A DNA stretch of 64,000 bases from Oscillospiraceae bacterium (GTDB lineage Bacteria > Bacillota > Clostridia > Oscillospirales > CAG-272). Below the pieces are notes generated by a model. The model ran no database searches and was not told the origin of the DNA. It saw nothing but the letters and a program-made list of their open reading frames with translations. A program made the translations under genes and the position numbers. This document shows, in pieces, positions 33,430-42,385 of this stretch. The DNA is taken from positions 62,001-126,000 of the forward strand of contig SVUK01000017.1 in assembly GCA_015063325.1 (NCBI GenBank), written 5' to 3'. Within the stretch, counting starts at the first letter, position 1. The number at the start of each line of letters is the position of its first letter.

Positions 33430-33897
33430 ATGAAACGCATGAAAAATGCAGCAAGAGTTTTAACCCTGCTTCTCGTTCTTTGCATGGTTCTTCTTCCGCT
33501 GGTTGCCTGCAAAAAACAAAATGTAAACGGCTACTGCACCGTGGTCGTTGCCACCGAGCCGGAGACCGTTTATACCGTGGATCTGGACAAGCTCGGAACG
33601 GTTGAGAACGGACTGATGTCGGTTTTGGATTATCTGAAAGCCAACGAAGGACTTACCTATGAATCCAACGATACCGGCTATGGCGCATTTTTGACCAAAA
33701 TTCTTACTTTGGATTCCGCATCGATTACCAACGGGTTTATCACGCTCCTGACCTCTGTGGAAAAGGATTTTGATGTTACCGAGTATGCGGTGGAAAAAGA
33801 TTATAAGGGAACCAAAGTCGTTACCTCCGGCCTTGGCGCTTCTTCCATGACCATTCAGGCAGACGCGATTTACTACATCGCCCTTTCTTCCTATTGA
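33430..33897 (+). CDS. Lipoprotein with transcobalamin-like (DUF4430) domain
   Basis: A 155-residue secreted lipoprotein. Residues 1-26 are a signal peptide ending in the lipobox LVAC with Cys27. The mature part, with VVVATEPETVYTVDLDKL and GLMSVLDYLKANEGLTYESNDTGYG-type segments, resembles the DUF4430/transcobalamin C-terminal fold, in which a small beta domain clamps corrinoid. Being directly behind a B12 riboswitch and overlapping an ECF S component gene by TGATG, it probably captures corrinoids at the cell surface. AAGGAG is 8 bases before the ATG. Confidence 0.78.
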   Translation: MKRMKNAARVLTLLLVLCMVLLPLVACKKQNVNGYCTVVVATEPETVYTVDLDKLGTVENGLMSVLDYLKANEGLTYESNDTGYGAFLTKILTLDSASITNGFITLLTSVEKDFDVTEYAVEKDYKGTKVVTSGLGASSMTIQADAIYYIALSSY

Positions 33898-34487
33898 TGA
33901 ATCAGAAAACTTCGTTTGCGCGCGGCGCCATTTTCCGGGTTGCCCTGGTCGGAATCTGCGCTGCGCTCATCGAGGCGGTCAAACTCGCGCTGGCGGCGAT
34001 CCCGAATGTGGAGGGAGTCACCCTGCTTTGCGCGTTGTTCGGTTATTGCTTCGGTTGGTATGGCGTGCTTTCTACGGTGGTGTTCGTTTCCATCGAGCCG
34101 CTGATTTACGGATTTAATACGTGGGTTTTATCCTACTATCTTTATTGGCCGTTCGTTGCCATCGTGTTTTTGTTCTTGCGAAAACGAGGGATCAAAAACC
34201 GTTTTCTTTTGACGGCGGTCGCCGTTTTGCTGACCATTTGGTTTGGCGTTTTGACCAGCCTTGTGGACGTTGGATTGTTCACCGGCTTTCTCAAAAATTT
34301 TTGGTACCGGTTTGCCGTTTACTATTGGCGCGGCATTTGGTTCTACGTTGTGCAAATCGTTTGCAACGCCGTTGTATTTCCGCTGTTATTCCGCCCACTT
34401 GCCAATCTTTTGACCGGACTTTCGGATAAATTTTTCCCCAATCGAAAAAAATCCGAAAAAGGGCTTGACAAATCTAATGAAATGTGA
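33897..34487 (+). CDS. ECF transporter S component, putative cobalamin uptake
   Basis: A 196-residue membrane protein with about six helices and the ECF S-component look (Arg/Lys-rich N-terminus, then IFRVALVGICAALIEAVKLAL with small residues used to dock the T component). The ATG at 33897 overlaps the lipoprotein stop by one base, with no separate ribosome binding site, so the pair is coupled. The B12 riboswitch and lipoprotein partner suggest corrinoids as cargo. No A or T component is nearby, implying a shared ECF module. Confidence 0.78.
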   Translation: MNQKTSFARGAIFRVALVGICAALIEAVKLALAAIPNVEGVTLLCALFGYCFGWYGVLSTVVFVSIEPLIYGFNTWVLSYYLYWPFVAIVFLFLRKRGIKNRFLLTAVAVLLTIWFGVLTSLVDVGLFTGFLKNFWYRFAVYYWRGIWFYVVQIVCNAVVFPLLFRPLANLLTGLSDKFFPNRKKSEKGLDKSNEM

Positions 34488-34493
34488 TACAAT
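34465..34493 (+). promoter_or_regulatory. Promoter of ylxM-ffh inside the ECF S gene
   Basis: TTGACA (34465-34470), 17-base spacer, TACAAT (34488-34493). The -35 and spacer are in the last codons of the S component gene. The expected start site, near 34500, falls inside the terminator hairpin that follows. Confidence 0.85.
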
Positions 34494-34526
34494 AGCTGTA
34501 AAGCAAATCGCTTTACAGCTTTTTTG
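34494..34526 (+). terminator. Terminator of the B12-uptake operon
   Basis: Stem AGCTGTAAAGC/GCTTTACAGCT with 5-base loop and T6, directly after the -10 box of the next promoter. Transcripts started at that promoter would lack part of the 5' arm and so should escape termination. Confidence 0.85.
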
Positions 34527-34536
34527 AGGTGCGAAG

Positions 34537-34869
34537 ATGTTTGAGAAAGACCTGAAAATCGGATATTTGCTCGATTTTTACGGGGAAGTGCTTTCCGAGC
34601 GGAAGCGCACGGTGCTGGATTATTATTATAACGACGATCTTTCGCTTGCCGAAATTGCTGCCGAGTTGGGCATCAGCCGTCAGGCTGTGCGCGAACTGAT
34701 CAGCAAAGCAGGGGAGGAGCTTCGTTTTTTAGAGGAAAAATTGGGGCTTGCCGAACGTTTTCGTAAAACGCAGGAATGCGCCGGGCGGCTTTTGGAGCTT
34801 TTGGATCGGAATGCGCCCGAGGGCGAGGTACATCAGGCGGCAAAGGAACTCGCAGATGCGGTTCGTTGA
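34537..34869 (+). CDS. ylxM: YlxM/p13-like helix-turn-helix protein
   Basis: A 110-residue protein with a sigma-70 region 4-like helix-turn-helix (LSLAEIAAELGISRQAVRELI, about 46-66). The family is always found before ffh and is thought to be an SRP accessory factor. Here too it lies 21 bases upstream of ffh. Length is normal. Confidence 0.9.
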   Translation: MFEKDLKIGYLLDFYGEVLSERKRTVLDYYYNDDLSLAEIAAELGISRQAVRELISKAGEELRFLEEKLGLAERFRKTQECAGRLLELLDRNAPEGEVHQAAKELADAVR

Positions 34870-34890
34870 CCGCGGAAAGGGGAATCCGCT

Positions 34891-36228
34891 TTGTTTGAAA
34901 GTCTTGGAGAAAAATTAAGCAACGCATTCAAGCGTTTTCGCAATAAAGGAAAACTGACTGAAGCCGACGTCAAATCGGGAATGCGCGAGATCAAACTCGC
35001 TCTTCTGGAAGCCGATGTCAACTTCAAGGTTGTACGCGATTTTGTCAAAATCGTTTCGGAGCGCGCCGTTGGAGCCGAGGTGTTGGAATCTTTGCTTCCG
35101 GCACAGCAGGTGGTTAAAATCGTTAATGAGGAGCTCACCGCTCTTATGGGTGGGTCGCAATCCAAATTGACCATTGCTCCCAAGCCTCCCACAATTATTA
35201 TGATGGTTGGTTTACAGGGCGCCGGTAAAACAACGCACGCCGGCAAACTTGCCGGAATGTATAAAAAGCAGGGCAAGCGCCCACTTTTGGTCGCCGGTGA
35301 CGTTTATCGTCCGGCGGCAATCAAACAGCTCGAAGTCATTGGCGAAAAGCTGGAGATTCCGGTTTTTTCGCTGGGCGATAAAGTCTCTCCGGTCGAAATT
35401 GCCAAGCAAGGCGTCAAGTATGCCGAGCAAAAGGGATTTGATATGGTGTTTATCGATACCGCAGGACGGTTGCAGATCGATGAAGCACTGATGGAGGAAT
35501 TGCAAAATATTAAAAAAGCTGTCAATCCCACCGAGATTCTTTTAACAGTGGACGCCATGATCGGTCAGGAATCGGTCAACGTTGCCGAAACATTCAACAA
35601 TCTGTTGGATATTACAGGCGTGATCCTGACAAAACTGGACGGAGACACGCGCGGCGGTGCGGCGCTTTCCATTCGTTATGTTACAGGCAAACCCATCAAG
35701 TTTGTTGGTACGGGCGAAAAGATGGACGCTATCGAGCCGTTCTATCCCGACCGGATGGCTTCCCGCATCCTCGGTATGGGTGACGTACTGACGCTGATTG
35801 ACAAGGCCCAGCAAGCGTTTGACGAGAAACAGGCGGCGGCGCTGGAAGAAAAGATTCGAAAACAAACTTTTACGTTGGACGACTATTTGGCGCAAATGTC
35901 GCAGCTGAGAAAAATGGGGAATTTGGATCAGCTGATGGGCATGATTCCGGGAATGAACCGCGGAGCAATGAAAGACGTCAAAATTGACGAAAAGGAACTG
36001 GCACGCACGGAAGCAATCGTACAATCCATGACGATGCGTGAGCGTACCTTCCCCGAAATCATCAATGCTTCCCGTAAAAAACGGATTGCAGCAGGATCGG
36101 GAACATCGGTTGAGGATGTGAATAAGCTGTTGAAGCAATTTGATCAGATGCTCAAAATGATGAAGCAATTTTCCGGCAACGGCAAACAGGCAAAGAGAAT
36201 GCTCGGCAGAATGAAAATGCCATTCTGA
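34891..36228 (+). CDS. ffh: Signal recognition particle protein Ffh
   Basis: A 445-residue SRP54 GTPase guiding membrane proteins to the translocon. N domain 1-90, G domain with P-loop GLQGAGKTTHAGKLA, DTAGRLQ and TKLDGDTRGGAAL, then a Met-rich M domain (GNLDQLMGMIPGM, later QMLKMMKQF) that binds signal peptides and SRP RNA. The start codon is TTG at 34891, about 8 bases after AAAGGGG. Confidence 0.97.
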   Translation: MFESLGEKLSNAFKRFRNKGKLTEADVKSGMREIKLALLEADVNFKVVRDFVKIVSERAVGAEVLESLLPAQQVVKIVNEELTALMGGSQSKLTIAPKPPTIIMMVGLQGAGKTTHAGKLAGMYKKQGKRPLLVAGDVYRPAAIKQLEVIGEKLEIPVFSLGDKVSPVEIAKQGVKYAEQKGFDMVFIDTAGRLQIDEALMEELQNIKKAVNPTEILLTVDAMIGQESVNVAETFNNLLDITGVILTKLDGDTRGGAALSIRYVTGKPIKFVGTGEKMDAIEPFYPDRMASRILGMGDVLTLIDKAQQAFDEKQAAALEEKIRKQTFTLDDYLAQMSQLRKMGNLDQLMGMIPGMNRGAMKDVKIDEKELARTEAIVQSMTMRERTFPEIINASRKKRIAAGSGTSVEDVNKLLKQFDQMLKMMKQFSGNGKQAKRMLGRMKMPF

Positions 36229-36276
36229 ACCGTTCATTTATAAATTTTAACATCTATTTTTTTGGAGGAAAAAACA

Positions 36277-36522
36277 ATGGCAGTAAAAATGAGATTGAGA
36301 AGAATCGGCGCCAAAAAGGCTCCTTTTTATCGCGTAATCGTGGCGGACAGCCGCTCCCCGAGAGACGGTCGTTTCATTGAGGAGATCGGATATTACAATC
36401 CGCTTATCGAGCCGGCTGAAATCAAAATTGACGCCGAGAAAGCAAAGAAATGGATCGCCAACGGCGCTCAGCCTACGGAAACTGTCAAATCGCTGCTGAA
36501 GAAGAGCGGCATTGTTGACTGA
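36277..36522 (+). CDS. rpsP: 30S ribosomal protein S16 (bS16)
   Basis: An 81-residue 30S assembly protein. [19 protein letters not shown] and [12 protein letters not shown] are diagnostic. GGAGGAAAAA precedes the ATG at 36277; the in-frame start at 36262 falls in the ribosome binding site. Confidence 0.97.
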   Translation: MAVKMRLRRIGAKKAPFYRVIVADSRSPRDGRFIEEIGYYNPLIEPAEIKIDAEKAKKWIANGAQPTETVKSLLKKSGIVD

Positions 36523-36542
36523 TTTTCCGAGAGGGCATCGCT

Positions 36543-36779
36543 ATGGCTGATTTGGAAAAAACCCTTGCCGATGTCGCAAAAGCAATCGTAGACTCTCCGG
36601 ACGATGTATTCGTGACCAGAGATGAGGACGACCGTTCCATCACCTTGACGCTCACTGTAGCGCCGGACGATATGGGGATGGTTATCGGTAAGCACGGCAA
36701 GATCGCAAAAGCGATTCGTTCCGTCATCAAAGCGGCATCCGCAGGCAGCGGAAAAAGAGTCAATGTCGAAATCCGATAA
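36543..36779 (+). CDS. khpA: KH domain RNA-binding protein KhpA
   Basis: A 78-residue single KH domain, the KhpA/YlqC family, which pairs with KhpB and binds many RNAs. The GxxG loop appears as VIGKHGKIAKAIR. It is the normal neighbour of rpsP. Its last 17 bases overlap the next gene in another frame. Confidence 0.93.
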   Translation: MADLEKTLADVAKAIVDSPDDVFVTRDEDDRSITLTLTVAPDDMGMVIGKHGKIAKAIRSVIKAASAGSGKRVNVEIR

Positions 36780-37485
36780 GGATCTCGAAAGCAGGACTGT
36801 GGCAAACTCCTCTTTGCAACAGTCCTCTTTCGTTTTCTTCCCGGAGGAAGAAAAAATACGCAGGCAACTGTTGCAAAACCCCAAACAGACCCTTCAAGCG
36901 GCAGAAGAGGCGTTGTTGAAACAGGCAAAAAAAATTGCGGATTGGAAGCTTTGCTTGGCAGAATGCTTTAAAATTGCAGTTGCGGCGACCGAAAAGCTTG
37001 CACCGGAGGCAAAATCTTTTGCGGAAAATTTGCCGCAAAGTGTATTCGGCGTTGGAAACGGGACGGAATTTCTGCTCCCGTTGGATCGTCTGTTTGAGTG
37101 CGTGCGTACAACCGAGGCGGTGCTTGATGGGGTGATACTCAAATTGGATCCTTTTTTGCTCCCCGATTTGTTTGACCCCTCGCGCTTTGCCTTTTTGGAG
37201 TCTGTTTTGCCTCAGACAAAAATTGCAACAAGAGCGGAAGAAATCGGTGCAAAGGGGAAAATGATTTGTGCCGCGGCAAAAGATTTTTCCGCGAGAATCG
37301 AAGTATTTTTATCAACTGTTATTCAGCCGTTTGTAATGCAGGCGGCAAAAGCTGCGAATGTGGATCACGACGGAAACAATATGCGCTTTGGAACACTTTG
37401 CGCGCTTTGCGGCGAATTGCAGAGTGCCGCCGGAGTTTTTACCATTGAATGGAATGAACAAGCCCAAAAAATCGGAGCAATCTGA
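36763..37485 (+). CDS. Helical protein of unknown function
   Basis: A 240-residue protein that I do not recognise. It is mainly helical and mildly charged, with many Ala, Lys and Glu, no signal peptide and no membrane segment. An LLKQAKKIADWKLCLAECFK helix is near residues 50-70. It begins 17 bases inside khpA with a weak GGAAAAAGAG site and ends 18 bases before glpK. In most Clostridia rimM follows khpA here, so this gene occupies an unusual place. Confidence 0.65.
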   Translation: MSKSDKDLESRTVANSSLQQSSFVFFPEEEKIRRQLLQNPKQTLQAAEEALLKQAKKIADWKLCLAECFKIAVAATEKLAPEAKSFAENLPQSVFGVGNGTEFLLPLDRLFECVRTTEAVLDGVILKLDPFLLPDLFDPSRFAFLESVLPQTKIATRAEEIGAKGKMICAAAKDFSARIEVFLSTVIQPFVMQAAKAANVDHDGNNMRFGTLCALCGELQSAAGVFTIEWNEQAQKIGAI

Positions 37486-37503
37486 CCGAAAGGATGACAA
37501 ACC

Positions 37504-38997
37504 ATGAAGAAAAAATATTTGATGGCACTGGACCAGGGAACGACAAGTTCCCGTTGTATTCTGTTTGACCGCGATGGCAAAATCTGCTCGGAAGTTCATC
37601 GTGAATTTAAACAGTATTATCCTCAGGATGGCTGGGTGGAGCATGACGCAACTGAAATCTGGGCTTCGCAGATGGGCGTTGCCGTTGAAGCAATGCAGCG
37701 GTGCAGCGCAGAGGCGGAGGAAATTGCCGCCATCGGTATTACCAATCAGCGCGAGACGGTGGTTGTTTGGGACAAAACAACAGGGAAACCCATTTATCAT
37801 GCCATTGTTTGGCAGTGTCGCCGTACGGCGGATTTTTGCTCCGCTTTGAAACTGAATGGGATTGAAAAAGAGATCCGGGAGCGCACCGGACTTTTGGCAG
37901 ACCCTTATTTTTCGGCGTCGAAACTGGCGTGGATTTTGGACAATGTTCCCGAAGCAAGAGCACGCGCCGAAAAAGGGGGGTTGCTTTTCGGTACGATTGA
38001 TTGTTGGCTGATTTGGCATTTGACGGGCGGCCGCGTTCATGCAACCGATCCATCCAATGCCGCGCGAACGTTGCTATTCAATATCCATACCATGCAATGG
38101 GATGAAGAACTGTTGCGAATTTTCAACATTCCCGCGTCGATGCTTCCGGAGGTCAAACCGTCTTCCGGACCTTTTGGAATGACCGATCCGCATCTTTTCG
38201 GCGGAGAAATTCCGGTTGCCGGGGTTGCAGGAGATCAGCAGGCGGCGTTGTTCGGTCAATGCTGTTTTGAAGCCGGCGACGTTAAAAATACATACGGAAC
38301 CGGCGGCTTTTTGCTGATGAATACGGGCAATCAACCCGTCGCTTCTACCAAAGGTTTGCTTACTACCGTTGGATGGAAGATCGGAAATGAAACGAAATAT
38401 GTGCTGGAAGGTTCGGTTTTTATGTGCGGCGCCACCATTCAATGGCTGCGCGATGGACTCAAATTGTTCCGTCATGCAAGGGATACCGAAGCGATGGCAA
38501 CTTCGGTGGAGAATTCCGCCGGCGTCTATCTTGTTCCTGCGTTTGTTGGTTTGGGTGCTCCTTATTGGGACGCCTACGCTCGCGGAACCATTCAGGGTTT
38601 GACGCGCGGCGTGAAGCCGGAACATATTGTTCGGGCGGCACTGGAAGCAATGGCTTACCAAACGGTGGATGTTCTTGAGGCAATGCAACAGGACACTCCG
38701 TTTCCGATTCGCTCGGTCAAAGTGGACGGCGGCGCTTCTTCAAATAATTTTCTGCTTGCTTTTCAGTCGGATGTATTGGGATTAAAAATTACCAGACCGG
38801 CTTGTGTGGAAACAACGGCGCTTGGCGCCGCGTACCTTGCAGGTTTAGGCGTTGGATTCTATTCCGATCTTGACGAAATTCGTGCTTGTTGGAGCGCAGA
38901 ACGCACATTTGAACCGCAAATGTCTGCCGAAAAACGCGAGGTACTTTTGCGCGGCTGGCATCGCGCCGTGGAGCGTTCGCTCGGTTGGGCGGAATAA
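37504..38997 (+). CDS. glpK: Glycerol kinase
   Basis: A 497-residue FGGY kinase that phosphorylates glycerol to glycerol 3-phosphate. DQGTTSSR near 10-17 binds ATP/Mg, [11 protein letters not shown] holds the catalytic Asp, then the YGTGGFLL and GGASSN motifs follow. Complete length. No glpF or glpD is adjacent. GAAAGGATG is the ribosome binding site, and a terminator follows. Confidence 0.97.
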   Translation: MKKKYLMALDQGTTSSRCILFDRDGKICSEVHREFKQYYPQDGWVEHDATEIWASQMGVAVEAMQRCSAEAEEIAAIGITNQRETVVVWDKTTGKPIYHAIVWQCRRTADFCSALKLNGIEKEIRERTGLLADPYFSASKLAWILDNVPEARARAEKGGLLFGTIDCWLIWHLTGGRVHATDPSNAARTLLFNIHTMQWDEELLRIFNIPASMLPEVKPSSGPFGMTDPHLFGGEIPVAGVAGDQQAALFGQCCFEAGDVKNTYGTGGFLLMNTGNQPVASTKGLLTTVGWKIGNETKYVLEGSVFMCGATIQWLRDGLKLFRHARDTEAMATSVENSAGVYLVPAFVGLGAPYWDAYARGTIQGLTRGVKPEHIVRAALEAMAYQTVDVLEAMQQDTPFPIRSVKVDGGASSNNFLLAFQSDVLGLKITRPACVETTALGAAYLAGLGVGFYSDLDEIRACWSAERTFEPQMSAEKREVLLRGWHRAVERSLGWAE

Positions 38998-39010
38998 AGG
39001 AATAAAACCG

Positions 39011-39049
39011 GAGGAAAGTCCGTTTTGCAAACGGACCTTCCTCATTTTT
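39011..39049 (+). terminator. Terminator of glpK
   Basis: Stem GAGGAAAGTCCGTTT against AAACGGACCTTCCTC (39011-39025, 39029-39043, one 2-base internal mismatch) with T-rich tail. Confidence 0.85.
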
Positions 39050-39069
39050 CATTTTTTTGAGAAAAAGTA

Positions 39070-39097
39070 TTGCAAATTAAGGAAAATATGATAGAAT
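39070..39097 (+). promoter_or_regulatory. Promoter of the repeat protein / MscS pair
   Basis: TTGCAA (39070-39075), 16-base spacer, TAGAAT (39092-39097). Confidence 0.6.
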
Positions 39098-39134
39098 AAA
39101 TTTGAATTATCGATTTGAAAGGAGGATTTTTTAC

Positions 39135-40694
39135 TTGAACAAAGAACAGAATGAGATGCAAAGCGTCAACGAAACGGGCGCGGTGGGCGGTGAATTTTCC
39201 TCCTATTCGGAATTTGACAATCAAGTGCCTTCAACTTTAACCGTTTCGGAACAGAGCGATACGCGCGAGTTCTTTACGGATGGAGGACCGTCAAAAAAGA
39301 AAAAAGAGAATAAAAATGCCGCATTTTTTCATAAAATGTTGGTTTCGGCAACCGTTGCAGTTGCCGCCATTGTGACCGCCGAAACGGTTGGTATTGTTGG
39401 CTTTTCCGATGTTACGGTTCGGGATGCATACATAGAAACTTCCGAGAACGCCGTTTGGTATTCTATGGAGTTGGACGGCTACACGGATGGCGCTGAAGAG
39501 CTTGCGGTAGAAATTTATAATGATTTTGAGCATCGCCGCGAGCCGGTACAGCTCGAACGGGAACATGATTCGCAGAACGAAGATGAGAATCCCGAAAAAC
39601 AAAGACGGCTATTTGCTTTCGGTGAAGTGCGCGATCTAAAACCGGATATCGATTACACCTTTGAAGTGTTCTACGGAAGTTGGACGATTTATAAACAAAA
39701 GATTCGTACCGCAAAACAAGAGGAACCATGGCAGGACGAACCTCACGAGAACCCCGACACTGCCGATCCGACAATGGCGGCGTTTGATTATCAATCGTTT
39801 GAATCGATGATTTTTTATTCTTTTTCGGTTTCCAATTTTCTGCAAAACGATTATTTTGTTGTCCGGCTGTTGCAAGGCGGCAGGTTGTTCACCCAAAATG
39901 ATGTGGAAGATATTTCTGCGGAGGAACCGTATATTTCCGGCGAATTCTACAATTTGATGCCGGATACCGAATATACCGTACAGTTGGTCAAGAACCCGGA
40001 ATCCGATGTCGAGCAGATTGTCATTGAACAGATCGTTTGGACGCTTTCGTGGGAAGAATCGATCCCCGAGCCGGAGTTTACTTCCACAGAAGATTCCATT
40101 TTCTATTCCATTCCGATTTCGGAATTTGGGGAAAATGATTTCTTTATGCTCTTGCTTTTTGAAAATGGGGACGCTTTTCAAGAAGGCGGCACCTCCGATT
40201 TGTCGATGGAGAACCCTTATTTGGTTGGTGAATTCCACGATTTGCAATCCGGAACCGAATACGAGATCCGGCTGTTGAGAAATCAGGAGGAAATTCTGTC
40301 TTTCTTTATTACCACGCAAGGGGTGAAAGAACAGTTCCCGGAAACGGACAACGAGTATTTTTCCATTATTGACGGAATGATTTATTATAGTATTCCGATC
40401 GACGGAATTTTAATTGAGCCGGATATGCCGCTCAATTTTGAAGTTTCGATGTTTACCGAAACAGATGAGTCGATTGAGGATATGGAGCCGATCGGTTGGA
40501 GCTATCCGGAATTTTATCCGGATGAGGACGGAAATGCATTTGTTACGGGCTTTTTTGAGGATATAACCATTTCGGAATCGGGTATTTACGCAGTCAAATT
40601 GGAAATGAATGTGTATAACGATTGGGAAACGATCGGCATTTATCGTTATCAAATATCGGAATCCGATTTTGAAAAGCTTGATTGGCAGTACTAA
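39135..40694 (+). CDS. Membrane-anchored protein with four fibronectin-III-like repeats
   Basis: A 519-residue very acidic protein. A cytoplasmic, polar N-terminus (about 1-70, with a KKKKENK cluster) is followed by one membrane helix at about 72-93. Outside, four similar blocks of 85-100 residues follow: each begins with a pattern like SxIFYSxxxxxF or SAVWYS, has xYIxGEFxxLxPxTEY in the middle and ends with a beta strand before the next. The fold suggests fibronectin-III-like modules. The start is TTG, 9 bases after AAAGGAGG. It is probably cotranscribed with the MscS gene 18 bases downstream. Confidence 0.75.
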   Translation: MNKEQNEMQSVNETGAVGGEFSSYSEFDNQVPSTLTVSEQSDTREFFTDGGPSKKKKENKNAAFFHKMLVSATVAVAAIVTAETVGIVGFSDVTVRDAYIETSENAVWYSMELDGYTDGAEELAVEIYNDFEHRREPVQLEREHDSQNEDENPEKQRRLFAFGEVRDLKPDIDYTFEVFYGSWTIYKQKIRTAKQEEPWQDEPHENPDTADPTMAAFDYQSFESMIFYSFSVSNFLQNDYFVVRLLQGGRLFTQNDVEDISAEEPYISGEFYNLMPDTEYTVQLVKNPESDVEQIVIEQIVWTLSWEESIPEPEFTSTEDSIFYSIPISEFGENDFFMLLLFENGDAFQEGGTSDLSMENPYLVGEFHDLQSGTEYEIRLLRNQEEILSFFITTQGVKEQFPETDNEYFSIIDGMIYYSIPIDGILIEPDMPLNFEVSMFTETDESIEDMEPIGWSYPEFYPDEDGNAFVTGFFEDITISESGIYAVKLEMNVYNDWETIGIYRYQISESDFEKLDWQY

Positions 40695-40712
40695 TATTTG
40701 GAGGATGAAAAA

Positions 40713-41735
40713 ATGAAAGAGAAGAAACAAATTAACGTAGCTTTTTTGATTGTTGCGCTTTTGTTTTGCATGATTACCGTTGCGGCGTTTGCCCTTTCCG
40801 GGTATATTTACGGCGTAAATTCGGTCTTTTACAAGAATATCTCGTCGAATGTGGCGCTGAATACAATGTATCAAAAAATTCCGGCTCTTATTAAGACCAT
40901 TCAAATTATTACTATTGCGTACCTGCTGAATTTTTTGGTCAGTATGCTTTTGAAAAAGATCTTGTCGCGCAGCAAACGAGGAATGACCATTACTACATTG
41001 GTCATCAGTTTTCTGAAATACTTAATCGCTATCATTGCCGTATTCCTGATTTTGGGCGCATGGGGCGTTGATACGCGCGCGCTGTTGGCAAGCGCTGGTA
41101 TTTTGGGTTTGATCGTCGGACTTGGCGCGCAGAGCATGATTGCCGATATTCTTGCCGGTATTTCCATTGTTTTTGAAGGGGAATACCAGGTTGGCGATAT
41201 TGTTGTGATCGACGGTTGGCGCGGAACGGTTGAGGAGATCGGCGTTCGCACGACCAAGATTAAGGATGCCGGCGGAAACGTCAAAATTGTTAACAACAGT
41301 GCTATTTCCACTGTGATCAACCAAACAAAGGATCTTTCGATTGCAAAAGCGTATATCTCCATTGAGTATGGAATGCCGATTCCGCAGGCGGAACTGATTA
41401 TCAAAAAGAATTTGGATCGTATTCGCGAAGCAATTCCGCAAATTCAGGAAGGTCCCTATTACAAGGGCGTTGATAAATTGGCGGAATCCAGCGTTGATCT
41501 CCTCTTTACCGCCGCTTGTAAAGAGGAAGACTTATATATCGTTCAGCGTGCCCTGAACCGTGAGCTCAAAATTATGTTCGACGAAAACGGTATCAACATT
41601 CCGTTCCCACAGGTTACGATCAGCCAGCTCGAAGCAACCGATACCAAAACGCAACCGAGCGAAAAGAAAGAGGCAAGCAGTTTTGTTGCAGAGCAGGCAA
41701 AACTTTCCAAAAATTTAGAGGAATCTCGCAACTGA
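40713..41735 (+). CDS. MscS family mechanosensitive ion channel
   Basis: A 340-residue channel. Three N-terminal membrane helices end in the pore-lining TM3 with the Gly/Ala pattern LASAGILGLIVGLGAQSMIADILAG, then the MscS beta domain (GDIVVIDGWRGTVEEIGVRTTKI) and a mixed C-terminal domain. It opens under membrane tension to release solutes. The ATG at 40713 follows TTTGGAGGATG; the TTG at 40698 overlaps that site and is rejected. Confidence 0.92.
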   Translation: MKEKKQINVAFLIVALLFCMITVAAFALSGYIYGVNSVFYKNISSNVALNTMYQKIPALIKTIQIITIAYLLNFLVSMLLKKILSRSKRGMTITTLVISFLKYLIAIIAVFLILGAWGVDTRALLASAGILGLIVGLGAQSMIADILAGISIVFEGEYQVGDIVVIDGWRGTVEEIGVRTTKIKDAGGNVKIVNNSAISTVINQTKDLSIAKAYISIEYGMPIPQAELIIKKNLDRIREAIPQIQEGPYYKGVDKLAESSVDLLFTAACKEEDLYIVQRALNRELKIMFDENGINIPFPQVTISQLEATDTKTQPSEKKEASSFVAEQAKLSKNLEESRN

Positions 41736-41753
41736 AAAGTTTTCTGTTTCGAA

Positions 41754-41797
41754 AGAAAGAGGAGCGAACTAAAAAGTTCGCTCCTCTTTCTCTTTTA
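41754..41797. terminator. Bidirectional terminator between MscS and the BofC-like gene
   Basis: Perfect 17-bp stem (41754-41770 with 41775-41791), AAAA loop, T-rich on the plus side. Confidence 0.88.
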
Positions 41798-42262
41798 TCC
41801 GCCAAAATCTTCAATTCGTTCCAAAAGTTCCGCGCGCGAAAGAATGGAAATTCCTGCTTCCAATGCGCTAAGATCGCTTTCCGGAAGGGTACGAAGGTCA
41901 ACATTCAGTGTTCGGATCAAATAACCGTCAGTGGTGAAAATTCCGATCTTTCCGTCACTTGTTCGCAGAATGCAGGAAAAATCCGCTGCCTCTTCGGTTG
42001 TTTGTCCGTTTTTTTCATCAGCCGACAAATTGTCAAGCAACGGATCGTCCGTTGGAGAAGGTTCCGGTGTGGTTTGCGTTGCGACCGCAGGTGGATTGAA
42101 AATACGATCTTTCCATTCATTCAGGGTTGAAGCGGTTTGCTGTACGGCGGTTTTCAACTCGTTGGTCTTTTCGTTCAGGTCGCTGATCTTTCCCTTTGCG
42201 GAAAAGAAGACGACGACAAAAACAGCACAAAAAAGTAAAATGAATAGTTTTCCGAATCCCAT
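41795..42262 (-). CDS. Membrane-anchored protein with a BofC-like C-terminal domain
   Basis: A 155-residue protein with one N-terminal membrane helix (about 6-24), a short coiled-coil (26-55), a Pro/Thr-rich linker and a final 60-residue domain. That domain (SDGKIGIFTTDGYLIRTLNVDLRTLPESDLSALEAGISI) resembles the C-terminal domain of BofC, the forespore regulator of SigK processing, found in many clostridial proteins. The ATG at 42262 has AAAAGGAG upstream. It is divergent from the PBP gene. Confidence 0.6.
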   Translation of the reverse strand: MGFGKLFILLFCAVFVVVFFSAKGKISDLNEKTNELKTAVQQTASTLNEWKDRIFNPPAVATQTTPEPSPTDDPLLDNLSADEKNGQTTEEAADFSCILRTSDGKIGIFTTDGYLIRTLNVDLRTLPESDLSALEAGISILSRAELLERIEDFGG

Positions 42263-42385
42263 TTTTTTGCTCCTTTTATTCAACTTTTTCCGTTTTTACC
42301 ACAATAGCATTTCCGCAAGTCGGGAATGATATTCAGCCGAAACGGGAAAGATGAAAAAAGAAAAAAGCGAAAGGAGAAACGGGAA

